Of a stretch of 64,000 nt of DNA, positions 47,548 through 55,284 are shown one piece after another. The DNA is from Echinicola jeungdonensis (GTDB taxonomy: Bacteria; Bacteroidota; Bacteroidia; Cytophagales; Cyclobacteriaceae). The stretch lies in contig NZ_JAUFQT010000001.1 in assembly GCF_030409905.1 (NCBI RefSeq), forward strand, positions 2,521,001 through 2,585,000, in the 5' to 3' direction. Under the pieces are notes generated by a model, which was not told the origin of the DNA, did not search any database, and saw only the letters and a program-made list of their open reading frames with translations. A program made the translations under genes and the position numbers. Each line of letters begins with the position of its first letter. The first letter of the stretch is position 1.

Positions 47548-47865
47548 TTATGAACCGGAATATTTGTTGTCCCCCTTGGAAAAGATGCTTACTGCCTTTT
47601 TTAGAATATCACGCTCCAGTTCGGCTTCTTTCAGGGCTTTTTTCAAGGCAAGGATTTCTTTCTCTTCTTCTGTTAGATGCTGTTTCCCGTTTCCGGGAAA
47701 GCTGCTGGATTCACTTGCTTTAAATTCCCTGGCCCAACGCCTGACCAGGTCTGGTCCAATCCCAAGTTCTCTTCCAACTTCAGTACTTGTTTTTCCATTC
47801 AAATGAAGCTCTACGGCCATCGTTTTAAAGGCCTTGTCAAATGTTCTCCTTTCTCTATTACTCAT
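47548..47865 (-). CDS. IS3-family OrfA (copy 2)
   Basis: Identical to the OrfA of copies 1 and 3 (105 residues, helix-turn-helix plus coiled segment, slippery A AAA AAG near the 3' end). Confidence 0.93.
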   Translation of the reverse strand: MSNRERRTFDKAFKTMAVELHLNGKTSTEVGRELGIGPDLVRRWAREFKASESSSFPGNGKQHLTEEEKEILALKKALKEAELERDILKKAVSIFSKGDNKYSGS

Positions 47866-47925
47866 TGTTTCAAATTTAAGAAAAGAGCTTAACTTATTGT
47901 CCAGTCAAAGGTATACACTCCAAAA

Positions 47926-48245
47926 ACCTCATTTTAAATGAGACCCCAGCCCCTGAAAGGGTCAAATAATTTAGCCCTGGGCAAGCCTGTGCAGCCCGGG
48001 GAATAGAGCCAATCCGGTTTCAAGCATTAGCAGCAAACCCAGTACCTAATGTCAACCACTTTCCGCTAATGCCCATGACCTTTTTGGTTTTGAGTCCCTT
48101 TTAGAAAGTCGGGAGACTTGAACCAGGGACTCATGACCATTCGTGTGATTCGTGGACTTAATTATTAGGAATTAAAATGCAGGTTATATAGAACCCTCGT
48201 TGCAAACGAGGGCCAGTTTTGGGGACCTTTTATAAGAAAATAAAA
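47926..48245. repeat. Repeat R2 copy and hairpin downstream of the cupin gene
   Basis: About 47940-48165 is an R2 copy (CCCTGAAAGGGTC, CCCTGGGC...GCCCGGGG, then the long tail). CCCTCGTT (from 48192) with its complement to 48210 forms a stem that could end the cupin transcript on the minus strand; the following T content is low. Confidence 0.65.
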
Positions 48246-48548
48246 CTAATCATCCCCTTGTGTGAGCAAGCATAAACTGTCTTCCAAGGCTTCCACAGAA
48301 TGAGTGACTTCTACCGGAATGTCAATTTCCTCATAGCGTTTAAGCAAGGTTGCTTTATCCTTTTCTTGATAATTGACCGCTCCTTCCAAAACAAAAAGTT
48401 TGGAGGTCTTATGGGCTTTATGTTCTTGTAAAACCATGCCTTTTTTGAATGCAATGGCCAGCACCCTAAAAGAAGAATTTTGGTGAAGGGCCTGAGCGAT
48501 GGGATGGCTGCTGGATTCTACTTTTGATTTTATGGTTGGAATGATCAT
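48246..48548 (-). CDS. Small cupin protein
   Basis: A 100-residue single cupin domain: SSFRVLAIAFKKGMVLQEHKAHKTSKLFVLEGAVNYQEKDKATLLKRYEEIDIPVEVTHSVEALEDSLCLL. The first motif G-x5-H-x3-H is reduced to LQEHKAHKTSKLFVLEG, and a His is kept in the second motif (VTHSVEA), so metal binding is possible. It sits alone between inverted IS copies 2 and 3. Function is unknown, perhaps sensing or a small isomerase. Confidence 0.78.
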   Translation of the reverse strand: MIIPTIKSKVESSSHPIAQALHQNSSFRVLAIAFKKGMVLQEHKAHKTSKLFVLEGAVNYQEKDKATLLKRYEEIDIPVEVTHSVEALEDSLCLLTQGDD

Positions 48549-48986
48549 AGTGGATTTTGAAAATGATTACACCTTAAAATACAAAAATTGTTGCAGAATC
48601 CTTAGGAACTCGATCTCAAAAATCCGTTTTACTATTGTCAAATGGATTTGAAAATTTTAAGATTGAAAAATAGGGTGCTTGATCGCTTAACAAATTTTTT
48701 TGTTGGTTCATAATAAAAGGCTGGTCCGCATTTGCAATGCCCATTAAATTGGAATTTCCTAGGGTAAACGAAATAGCCCTCATTTTCAACGAAGGCTATT
48801 GATATACCAAATTCGATAGAAATTCAAACTATTTCAAACGAATCCCCAGACCCTGAAAGGGTCAAATAATAATAACCCCGGGCAAGCTTGTGCAGCCCGG
48901 GGAATAGGAAAAACAAGGTAACCTGCATCATATGCTCGTGCAGGTTACACATTATATATTTGTGCTGACGAAAACAAAATGAATTT
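48549..48986. repeat. Intergenic with R1, partial R2 and a 10-bp hairpin
   Basis: R1 lies at about 48640-48750 (GGTCCGCATTTGCAATGCCCAT). A shortened R2 at 48842-48910 has CCCCGGGC / GCCCGGGG but lacks the tail. GTAACCTGCA (48918-48927) and TGCAGGTTAC (48939-48948) form a perfect stem. IS copy 3 begins at 48987. No gene is seen. Confidence 0.65.
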
Positions 48987-49043
48987 TGGAGTGTATACCT
49001 TTGACTGGACAATAAGTTAAGCTCTTTTCTTAAATTTGAAACA

Positions 49044-49361
49044 ATGAGTAATAGAGAAAGGAGAACATTTGACAAGGCCTTTAAAACGATGGCCGTAGAG
49101 CTTCATTTGAATGGAAAAACAAGTACTGAAGTTGGAAGAGAACTTGGGATTGGACCAGACCTGGTCAGGCGTTGGGCCAGGGAATTTAAAGCAAGTGAAT
49201 CCAGCAGCTTTCCCGGAAACGGGAAACAGCATCTAACAGAAGAAGAGAAAGAAATCCTTGCCTTGAAAAAAGCCCTGAAAGAAGCCGAACTGGAGCGTGA
49301 TATTCTAAAAAAGGCAGTAAGCATCTTTTCCAAGGGGGACAACAAATATTCCGGTTCATAA
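49044..49361 (+). CDS. IS3-family OrfA (copy 3)
   Basis: 105 residues, identical to the other copies. The slippery heptamer A AAA AAG is at 49307-49313, in register with the codons CTA AAA AAG. A -1 shift there leads into an open frame reading [19 protein letters not shown] and on into OrfB. Confidence 0.94.
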   Translation: MSNRERRTFDKAFKTMAVELHLNGKTSTEVGRELGIGPDLVRRWAREFKASESSSFPGNGKQHLTEEEKEILALKKALKEAELERDILKKAVSIFSKGDNKYSGS

Positions 49362-49393
49362 GGGCTCACAGGCACGAGTTTGCTGTTGAAAAG

Positions 49394-50215
49394 ATGTGCA
49401 GGGTTTTTAAAGTAAGCAGAAGCGGTTTTTATGGCTGGCTTAACCGAAAACCATCCAAATGTGCTGAGGAGCGAGAAGAAGTATCCAGGGAAATCCATAA
49501 AATCTATGCTGAAAGCAAGTGCCGGTATGGAAGTCCGAAGATAACCATTGAGCTTAGGGACAGGGGCTTTTCGGTGTCCAGGCCAAGGGTTGCCAGGATA
49601 ATGAAAGCAAATGGGCTCAGGAGTGTGATATCGGGGAAGTTCAGTGTCTGTACCACTGAATCTAACCACAGTTTCAGAATCAGTCCGAACCTGCTTAACA
49701 GGAACTTCAGCCCTGATGGCCCTGCAAAATCATGGGTATCGGACATTACCTACATCTGGACAGAAGAGGGATGGCTTTACCTGACCATGATCATGGACCT
49801 GTATGACCGTAAGATAATCGGATGGTCGATGTCCACCACCATGCATGCCGGGGCAACAGTTATACCGGCATGGCGAATGGCACAGATCAACAGGCCTTTT
49901 TTCAGAGACCTGGTTTTCCATTCAGACAGGGGCGTACAATATGCCTGCGGTGAATTCAAGAATGAACTCGATTCTGAAAAGGTGAGGCAGAGCATGAGCA
50001 GAAAAGGAAACTGCTGGGACAATGCAGTAGCTGAAAACTTCTTCAAAATCCTGAAATCGGAAACAGGATACCGTAAATACGGATCAGTAATGCAAGCAAA
50101 ACAGGAAATTTTCGAATTTATTGAAATCTGGTACAATAGGAACAGGAGACACTCCTCACTTGGGTACCTATCACCTGATCAGTTCGGAAAAACCAACAAA
50201 AAAATTACCGTATAA
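49394..50215 (+). CDS. IS3-family transposase OrfB (copy 3)
   Basis: 273 residues from the first ATG, identical to the other copies, DDE triad intact ([32 protein letters not shown]). Produced mainly as OrfAB through frameshifting, by analogy with the family. Confidence 0.94.
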   Translation: MCRVFKVSRSGFYGWLNRKPSKCAEEREEVSREIHKIYAESKCRYGSPKITIELRDRGFSVSRPRVARIMKANGLRSVISGKFSVCTTESNHSFRISPNLLNRNFSPDGPAKSWVSDITYIWTEEGWLYLTMIMDLYDRKIIGWSMSTTMHAGATVIPAWRMAQINRPFFRDLVFHSDRGVQYACGEFKNELDSEKVRQSMSRKGNCWDNAVAENFFKILKSETGYRKYGSVMQAKQEIFEFIEIWYNRNRRHSSLGYLSPDQFGKTNKKITV

Positions 50216-50382
50216 AGACTGACCTCGAAATTGTCAGGGTGATTTTTTTTTCAATATCGCACTGACAATTTGAGGAGCCCGCGGCAGGCGTTATTATATT
50301 AACATAGAGCTTAATCATTTGTCCAGTTTTTTGTTGCAAATCCATTATTCTTAATTAAATGAATACCGAACTCTATTACCCT

Positions 50383-50449
50383 TGCATACAACGGTTAATT
50401 TAGGCGTGGGCTTCAGAGTAGCAAGGCTCATGCTTTCATCATGTTATTC
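50383..50449 (-). repeat. attC-like half site downstream of the AlbA_2-type gene
   Basis: In the minus direction the sequence reads CTACTCTGAAGCCC, then ACGCC, then CCGTTGTATGC. The same order (TACTCTGAAATCC, CGCC, CCGTTATGC) is seen in the larger site at 51387-51528. The left half of the palindrome is not evident, and IS copy 3 follows 40 bp away. Confidence 0.45.
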
Positions 50450-51379
50450 TTAGTTATCTCTTTGATTAAAGTTTGAATATATTTTTTCTTCTAATTTCAA
50501 GAGGTCTGTGTCCATTTTATCCTCGCCGTTTGAATAAAATAAAATTATTGTGACTTTAACATCATTCAAAGTTACTATCTGATTTTTAGGCAGATCCAAA
50601 GTGAATCTCAACACGTTTAGAGTTTCTTGTGGAAAGATCGGCATATTTGAATTTGCAGATATTTTGACTCTATCTTTTTCTAAAAGTGTATAGTCATAGT
50701 TTACCTTTTCTCGATGCCAAGTTATATTCATACCGGATTTAAAGTTCTCCATTATTAAATTTACCTTATAACTTTCTTCACCAATATCACCATCATTGTA
50801 AATTTCAACTTCACATAAAAAACGATGGTGATCTTCGTCGTCTACATCAATCTGAGTTAGTCCCCATCTTTCAATCACCAACTTAGACTTTGCCTTTCTC
50901 CCATATAACTGTCTGATTTCATGTTTTTCCATCGGAACAGATTCAAAATTGAATCTTTTGTAAAATCTTTTATCCTTACTTAGATGAGGCGCCTCAAGAC
51001 TTTTTGGGATTTTGACCAAGTAGATTGAATTACTTACATTTTAATTCTGCCTAATCGGTATTATCTTGATTTCATCAATTCTTCTTTGGATAGAGGAATT
51101 TATTACACGTTCGAGCCACTCTTTTGTAAACTCATTCCCGTCGATATAAGTAAATGAATTGGCTTTATGATTCTCCTCTTTGATTCCGTAGATGATAATT
51201 CCGCCGTCTGAGTTAGCAAAAGAAGCTACATCTTTAGAAATCTCTTTCTTTTTACCATCGGTTTTACCTAATGCATCACTTGCTTTGAAATCCAAATAAA
51301 TTGATTCTTCTACCTCATTATCAATCAATGATTGAATGTCACTAATTTTATAATCCTCTTTGTCGTAAAAGCTTTTCAT
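50450..51379 (-). pseudogene. AlbA_2 (Schlafen-type) protein gene with an in-frame stop
   Basis: One continuous reading frame broken by a single TAA at 51043-51041. The upstream part (from ATG 51379) reads NEVEESIYLDFKASDALGKTDGKKKEISKDVASFANSDGGIIIYGIKEENHKANSF. This is the AlbA_2 domain of Schlafen-like putative DNA/RNA-binding proteins. After the stop the same frame continues NVSNSIYLVKIPKSLEAPHLSKDKRFYKRFNFESVPMEKHEIRQLYGRK, the usual continuation of this family, then a C-terminal beta-rich domain. Restored length is about 309 residues. AAA to TAA would explain the stop by one change. It may be recent decay, a sequencing error, or two separate products. It is placed in a cassette-like unit. 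Confidence 0.82.
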
Positions 51380-51386
51380 TTTTTAT

Positions 51387-51528
51387 TGAGCATAACGGTT
51401 TGGCGCTTGGCGAAGTGGCGGATTTCAGAGTACTAAACTGTCAATATACCACAAAAGTTGATGCGAGGTAGAATGTTCAATTAACCACTTCACCCGCCAT
51501 TGTGCCAAACGCCTGTTGGCGGTAGTTT
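51387..51528 (-). repeat. attC-like imperfect palindrome between two cassette-like genes
   Basis: About 140 bp with imperfectly complementary ends. In the minus direction it starts ACCGCCAACAGGCGTTTGGC and ends GCCAAGCGCCAAACCGTTATGC. CGTTATGC fits the attC right core GTTRRRY with one mismatch, and the arms GGCGTTTGGC / GCCAAACC can pair. The next gene (minus strand) starts within about 8 bp of it and the preceding one ends just before it, the geometry of integron cassettes. Confidence 0.5.
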
Positions 51529-52449
51529 TTATTGATTAATTTTAACTTTATCCATTGTCAAATCAATGTCTAAATTTGTGTTATTTTCTTCAAGAAATCG
51601 ATATAACTTATTTTTTGATTCAGCTCTGTCTAACCTAATTTCAATCAAATCTTCATCAATAAATACAAGGTTGTGATTTTCTTTGAGAAATCCTTTCATT
51701 GTTATACCGTTATCCGATTCACAAACAACTACATCCTCAGGTGAATGAGTAGTTATACATGATCTCCATTCTCTCTCATCATAAAGTACTTTATCCTTAA
51801 TTGTTTCACCCGAATTTGGACAAGTAAAATCTTCCCTATAATTCCTTAAAAATGGATCTCCAATTTCAAGAGAGTGATGAAGTTCTGCTATTCTCTGCCT
51901 GAATTTTAAAATAGTTTCATTAAAAAATTTGTCCTTGTTAGTAGGTTTTAATAATTCTATTAATTCTTTGTACTCTTGGTTAATTTTTTCTTCTACTAAA
52001 TTAGTATTGCCTCTTAGATCCATCCAGAATGACCAGGCAATAACATTCTTTATTATCTTTTCTTCAAATTCTGCTTCTTTTTTAAAATTGTGTTCGGACT
52101 TAAATAGACCTATGGTAAAATTCCTCAAGTCAATGTACTGTTGCTCAAGTCCACATGAGTTAAAGTGAACATATCTTACAGGGGATATTTTATTTCTCAT
52201 GCCCCAATGTTTAGTCAAAGCTAAGGCAAAGGATCCATAACACTGCCGATGAAAAGCATTTTCGTCAGGCTTTATGTCACAAAAACAAACAAGAAAGTTT
52301 TGTTGCATGAAGGTTCTGTCAACAATTGGGGAATTTGGTCTTGACTCAGAGATTAATGAATGTCGAAATCCATTTTGAAGAATTAACTTAATGGTTTCAA
52401 AATCAGATGTAAAATGATATAAGTAGTCTGAACTTAGTCTTGTTTTCAT
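51529..52449 (-). CDS. AbiGi-like putative abortive-infection protein
   Basis: A 306-residue protein from ATG 52449 (MKTRLSSDYLYHFTSDFETIKLILQNGF), chosen because the family starts at this YLYHFT block and the ATG follows the attC-like element by about 15 bp; an in-frame start at 52500 would lie inside that element. Features match the AbiGi family (abortive phage resistance): YHFTSDxE.IK.IL.NGF, FLVCFCDIKPDENAFHRQCYGSFALALTKHWGMRNKISPVRYV. No AbiGii-like partner is next to it. A defence role is therefore inference from family and context. Base use is more AT-rich than the neighbouring IS91-like element. Confidence 0.72.
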   Translation of the reverse strand: MKTRLSSDYLYHFTSDFETIKLILQNGFRHSLISESRPNSPIVDRTFMQQNFLVCFCDIKPDENAFHRQCYGSFALALTKHWGMRNKISPVRYVHFNSCGLEQQYIDLRNFTIGLFKSEHNFKKEAEFEEKIIKNVIAWSFWMDLRGNTNLVEEKINQEYKELIELLKPTNKDKFFNETILKFRQRIAELHHSLEIGDPFLRNYREDFTCPNSGETIKDKVLYDEREWRSCITTHSPEDVVVCESDNGITMKGFLKENHNLVFIDEDLIEIRLDRAESKNKLYRFLEENNTNLDIDLTMDKVKINQ

Positions 52450-52463
52450 ATTTCTATAAATTA

Positions 52464-52556
52464 CCGCCAACGTAAAGTGTTTTAAACGCAATCTAGGCAA
52501 AAAATAAACTATTTTCTTAAGACTATCAAGATTGCGTTTAAAACATAGTTGGACGG
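52464..52556 (-). repeat. attC-like palindrome with perfect 15-bp inner arms
   Basis: TTTTAAACGCAATCT (52480-52494) is exactly complementary to 52529-52543. Outside these arms, CCGCCAAC (52464-52471) faces GTTGGACGG (52548-52556), of which GTTGGAC fits the attC core GTTRRRY exactly. Total 93 bp, directly upstream of the AbiGi-like gene and next to the IS91-like element. Confidence 0.6.
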
Positions 52557-52754
52557 AGCCGGTGAACTGCTATGGGCATTTGTCTTTCATGGATCTTTTC
52601 TTGGCGGGAGTTTTCAGGAGGTTCTTTGGTTTCGCTGTTTAAAGCTTCTAGTTTGATTGATGGTTTTGCTGGAAAAAGGCATATTTTTCCCTGGGAAACC
52701 TTTTCCCTCCAATCTGTTCTTCATGATGTCAATGAACGTCCCGTTTATAAAGTT

Positions 52755-53930
52755 TCAGGGGCCTTTTTCTTTTGGTGAAGCAATCCCGAACACCATTTTT
52801 CCCCGTTTACAGCAGGGGCAAAGGAAGAAGTCCGGGCCCAGTACCTCTTCAAGTATCTCGTAAGTGGTCAGTCCCTGGTAGAAGGAGATGTACCCTGTCT
52901 TTTTCAGCAAGCTGAAGCAGGTTTCCATTTTGGTCCTGCTGTTTGCCGAGGCCATGATCCCGTAGTACCTGATCTTGTAAAATCCAGAAGGGAGGATGTG
53001 CTGCATAAACCTCCTTACAAACTCGTGGCAGCTGAGGCTCATGGTCCTGTTCCTGTTGTCCCTGTAGTCCTTCCACCTGAAACTGACCGCTTTCCCATCA
53101 GTCCATTGGATCCTGCTGTTGCTGATGGCCACGCGGTGGGTATACCTTCCCAGATAGCTGACCACCTGGTTTGCCCCCCTGAAGGTCTTTTTGATGTAGA
53201 CATGCCAAAACTTTGCATAGGCTTCCCGCCTGAGAAGCCTTGGGTCGGCAAACAGTTTTGCCTGCTTTTCCGGTATCCTGAGAAGGTTTCCTTCCAACGC
53301 CCTGATAAGTTTTTCCATAAATACGCCCCTGTAAATAGCTGACAGTGCCTTCACCGGAACAAAGAACTTTTTATGGGCGACGATCCACTCCTGCCCATCG
53401 CTGTCCAGTCCCCCGGCAGGAACAAGCATGTGGATATGTGGATGGTAGGACAGGGACTGTCCCCATGTATGCAGCACCGCCATACAGCCGCTTTCAACCC
53501 CCAGAAAAGCGGGGTTCAGGGCAGCCTTTTTCACTGCGGCCGAAGAGGCTTCAAACAGGAGCTTGTAACCATACCGCTGGTTGGTATAAAAAAGCGGCCT
53601 GAGAAAGTCCGGGACGGTGAACACTACGTGAAAGTACCTCACCGGCAGCAACCTGCTCCTGAGCTTTTCTACCCATACCTGCTGTTTGATATACTGGCAC
53701 TTGGGACAATGGCGGTTCCGGCAGCTGTTATAGCTCGTTTTGGTATGGCCACAGCTGTCACATGCCAGGGTATGGGAACCCATTTCAGATGTCCTGCAGG
53801 AAATGATGTCCAGATAGGCCTTGTACTGGGCGGTACACGGGCTGTTTCCTGAAAGAAAGGATTCTTTCTGCCCCAGAAGGATATCGGAAAGTTCTACCCC
53901 GCTGTTCCTCTTGTTAAGGATATCCATCAC
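52755..53930 (-). CDS. IS91-family HUH transposase
   Basis: A 391-residue protein. An N-terminal zinc-binding region (CDSCGHTKTSYNSCRNRHCPKCQ) is followed by the HUH motif in YHPHIHMLVPAGG and the catalytic Tyr region VVSYLGRYTHRVAISNSRI. A C-terminal Cys pair (FFLCPCCKRGKM) is also present. It works by single-strand rolling-circle-type transposition. Its start overlaps the stop of the recombinase gene by 4 bp (53927-53930). Confidence 0.94.
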   Translation of the reverse strand: MMDILNKRNSGVELSDILLGQKESFLSGNSPCTAQYKAYLDIISCRTSEMGSHTLACDSCGHTKTSYNSCRNRHCPKCQYIKQQVWVEKLRSRLLPVRYFHVVFTVPDFLRPLFYTNQRYGYKLLFEASSAAVKKAALNPAFLGVESGCMAVLHTWGQSLSYHPHIHMLVPAGGLDSDGQEWIVAHKKFFVPVKALSAIYRGVFMEKLIRALEGNLLRIPEKQAKLFADPRLLRREAYAKFWHVYIKKTFRGANQVVSYLGRYTHRVAISNSRIQWTDGKAVSFRWKDYRDNRNRTMSLSCHEFVRRFMQHILPSGFYKIRYYGIMASANSRTKMETCFSLLKKTGYISFYQGLTTYEILEEVLGPDFFLCPCCKRGKMVFGIASPKEKGP

Positions 53931-54736
53931 AGCTCGTCCAGGGGACTTTTGATCTGTGCCGGATTCAAGTTGGTCACATGCAGGTAAACCGTAGTGGTCC
54001 TGAGGGATTTGTGGCCCAACAGCTCCTGGATTAACCTGACATTGGTTCCCTGCTCAAGAAGGTGCGTGGCAAAGGAGTGGCGAAGGGTATGGAAAGAAGC
54101 ATGCTTTGTTACCCCTGCGCATTCCATGGCTTTTTTTAAAACGCACTGTGCACTCTTTTCACTGTGGGGTTTGCCAGGTGTCCGGCCTTCGAAAAGATAG
54201 GTTTTGGGCCGGTAGTACCTGTAGTATTCCCGGAGCCTTTCCAACAGCCCTTTTGGCAGCAGGGTATACCTGTCCTTATATCCCTTTCCTCCCCTTACTT
54301 TCAGCTGCATCCTGTCACTGTCGATATCACAGGGCTTCAGGCTGATCACCTCGTTCAGCCTCAGACCGGAGGCGTAGGTGAGGGCCAGCAGGCAATAATG
54401 CTTTCTGTTCCTTATGGAGTTCAGTATAAGGGATATCTCCTCTTTCGAAAAAACAGAAGGGAGGAGTTGGGGCCGTCTGGGCCGCTTGATTCTTACCGGA
54501 TCCCAGCTCCTGCCCAGGACATCTTTGAAAAGTATTTTGAACGCACTGATGGTCTGATTCACCCCTGAAGGGGACATTTTGTTGACTTCGACCTTATGGA
54601 AAAGGTATTCCTTTAACTTACCAATACTGATCTGTTCGGGGATCTTTCCAAAATGTTTGGAAACTGCCGATACAAGGCTGATGTAGGTACTGATGGTCCT
54701 GGGGGAATAGTTCCTGACCAACATTTCCTCATACAT
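53927..54736 (-). CDS. Tyrosine recombinase/integrase of the IS91-like element
   Basis: A 269-residue XerC/D-like recombinase. The SAM-like N-domain (MLVRNYSPRTISTYISLVSAVSKHFGK) and the catalytic domain are present: ASGLRLNEVISLKP (Arg I), GGKGYKDRYTLLP (Lys), HTLRHSFATHLLEQG (His-x-x-Arg), LLGHKSLRTTTVYLHV (His and Tyr nucleophile). IS91 relatives with such an extra gene are known. Its role could be resolution or integration of the element. Whether it acts on the neighbouring attC-like sites is not shown; it lacks any visible integron-integrase-specific insertion. Confidence 0.93.
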   Translation of the reverse strand: MYEEMLVRNYSPRTISTYISLVSAVSKHFGKIPEQISIGKLKEYLFHKVEVNKMSPSGVNQTISAFKILFKDVLGRSWDPVRIKRPRRPQLLPSVFSKEEISLILNSIRNRKHYCLLALTYASGLRLNEVISLKPCDIDSDRMQLKVRGGKGYKDRYTLLPKGLLERLREYYRYYRPKTYLFEGRTPGKPHSEKSAQCVLKKAMECAGVTKHASFHTLRHSFATHLLEQGTNVRLIQELLGHKSLRTTTVYLHVTNLNPAQIKSPLDEL

Positions 54737-54780
54737 CCGTTGACGAAGACTTTTTTTCCATGATGTTATTTATTTAATGG

Positions 54781-55169
54781 TAAAACATGGAGTGAATTTA
54801 GGGTAAATCACTGAAAATAAATTGGTTAACTGTTCAAAATCAAATAGCTACCGACGTAGGAGGTTTTGTTCAACTTATCTTATATATCTGGTTTTTCTGT
54901 ACCTATCAACCCTATTTGGAAAGGTATATCCAACTTTACCCAAAACCTGCTAATAAACGTAATCGCATTTAACTCTCTTCCAATTCCCCATCCCCAACCA
55001 CTTACAAACGTTTAAAAACAAATCGAACTCTAAAAATAACCAATCCAGGTCTCCCAAAAAATACCTGAATTGCGGTAGTTTTTTGCTTGATGATAGGTAA
55101 ATAATAGACCCCAATGTGGTTTTTGAATATAATTGGAGCCCAAAAAACCAACAACCTCCAAAACCCTGT
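54781..55169. other. Intergenic, no gene seen
   Basis: AT-rich sequence upstream of the SDR-ispG unit. I find no coding frame and no clear end of the IS91-like element. Confidence 0.5.
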
Positions 55170-55222
55170 AACGCTATCTTAACAGTAGCGTTTAGCAATT
55201 GGAACAAAAAAATGTAACTTTG
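55170..55222 (+). promoter_or_regulatory. Promoter and inverted repeat before the SDR-ispG unit
   Basis: TAACTTTG at 55215-55222 is a TAnnTTTG -7 element; a TTTAG at 55191-55195 stands at the -33 position. AACGCTA (55170-55176) and TAGCGTT (55186-55192) form a 7-bp perfect stem that touches the -33 site, so it could be an operator or a remnant terminator. Confidence 0.6.
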
Positions 55223-55284
55223 TGACCGGTAATTAGTTGTTATGCTAACTATTTGATTCACCTTAGATTTGAAAACATAAGCTT

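Larger units (their letters stand above)
46565..47922 (-). mobile_element. IS3-family insertion sequence, copy 2
   Basis: 1358 bp, same ends and same orientation as copy 1. It is flanked by AAA on both sides (46562-46564 and 47923-47925), consistent with a 3-bp target duplication, though in such sequence this could be chance. It is inserted in an intergenic R2 region, not in a gene. Confidence 0.95.
48987..50344 (+). mobile_element. IS3-family insertion sequence, copy 3 (inverted)
   Basis: 1358 bp, in the opposite orientation to copies 1 and 2. Flanks are TTT (48984-48986) and TTA (50345-50347), so there is no exact 3-bp duplication, unlike copies 1 and 2. This can follow recombination between IS copies or a later base change. 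Confidence 0.95.
52568..54780 (-). mobile_element. IS91-like element with tyrosine recombinase
   Basis: Two overlapping minus-strand genes, integrase then HUH transposase, in DNA clearly richer in G+C than its surroundings. GAAC (52564-52567) lies just outside the presumed 3' (ori) end; IS91 elements are known to sit beside GAAC or CAAG, so the limit near 52568 is a guess. The other end was not found and 54780 is approximate. From 52568 to 52754 no gene is seen. Confidence 0.6.

Noticed and set aside
50450..51019. Independent gene with TTG start
   Set aside because: It is in frame with the AlbA_2-type part just upstream and separated from it by one stop codon only; read as one decayed gene.
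50345..52600. CRISPR array
   Set aside because: The repeated palindromes are long, unequal and separated by whole genes; there is no regular repeat-spacer unit here or elsewhere in the window.
53345..53852. Long plus-strand frames opposite the IS91-like transposase
   Set aside because: Antisense to a clear transposase in GC-rich DNA, where long opposite frames are expected.
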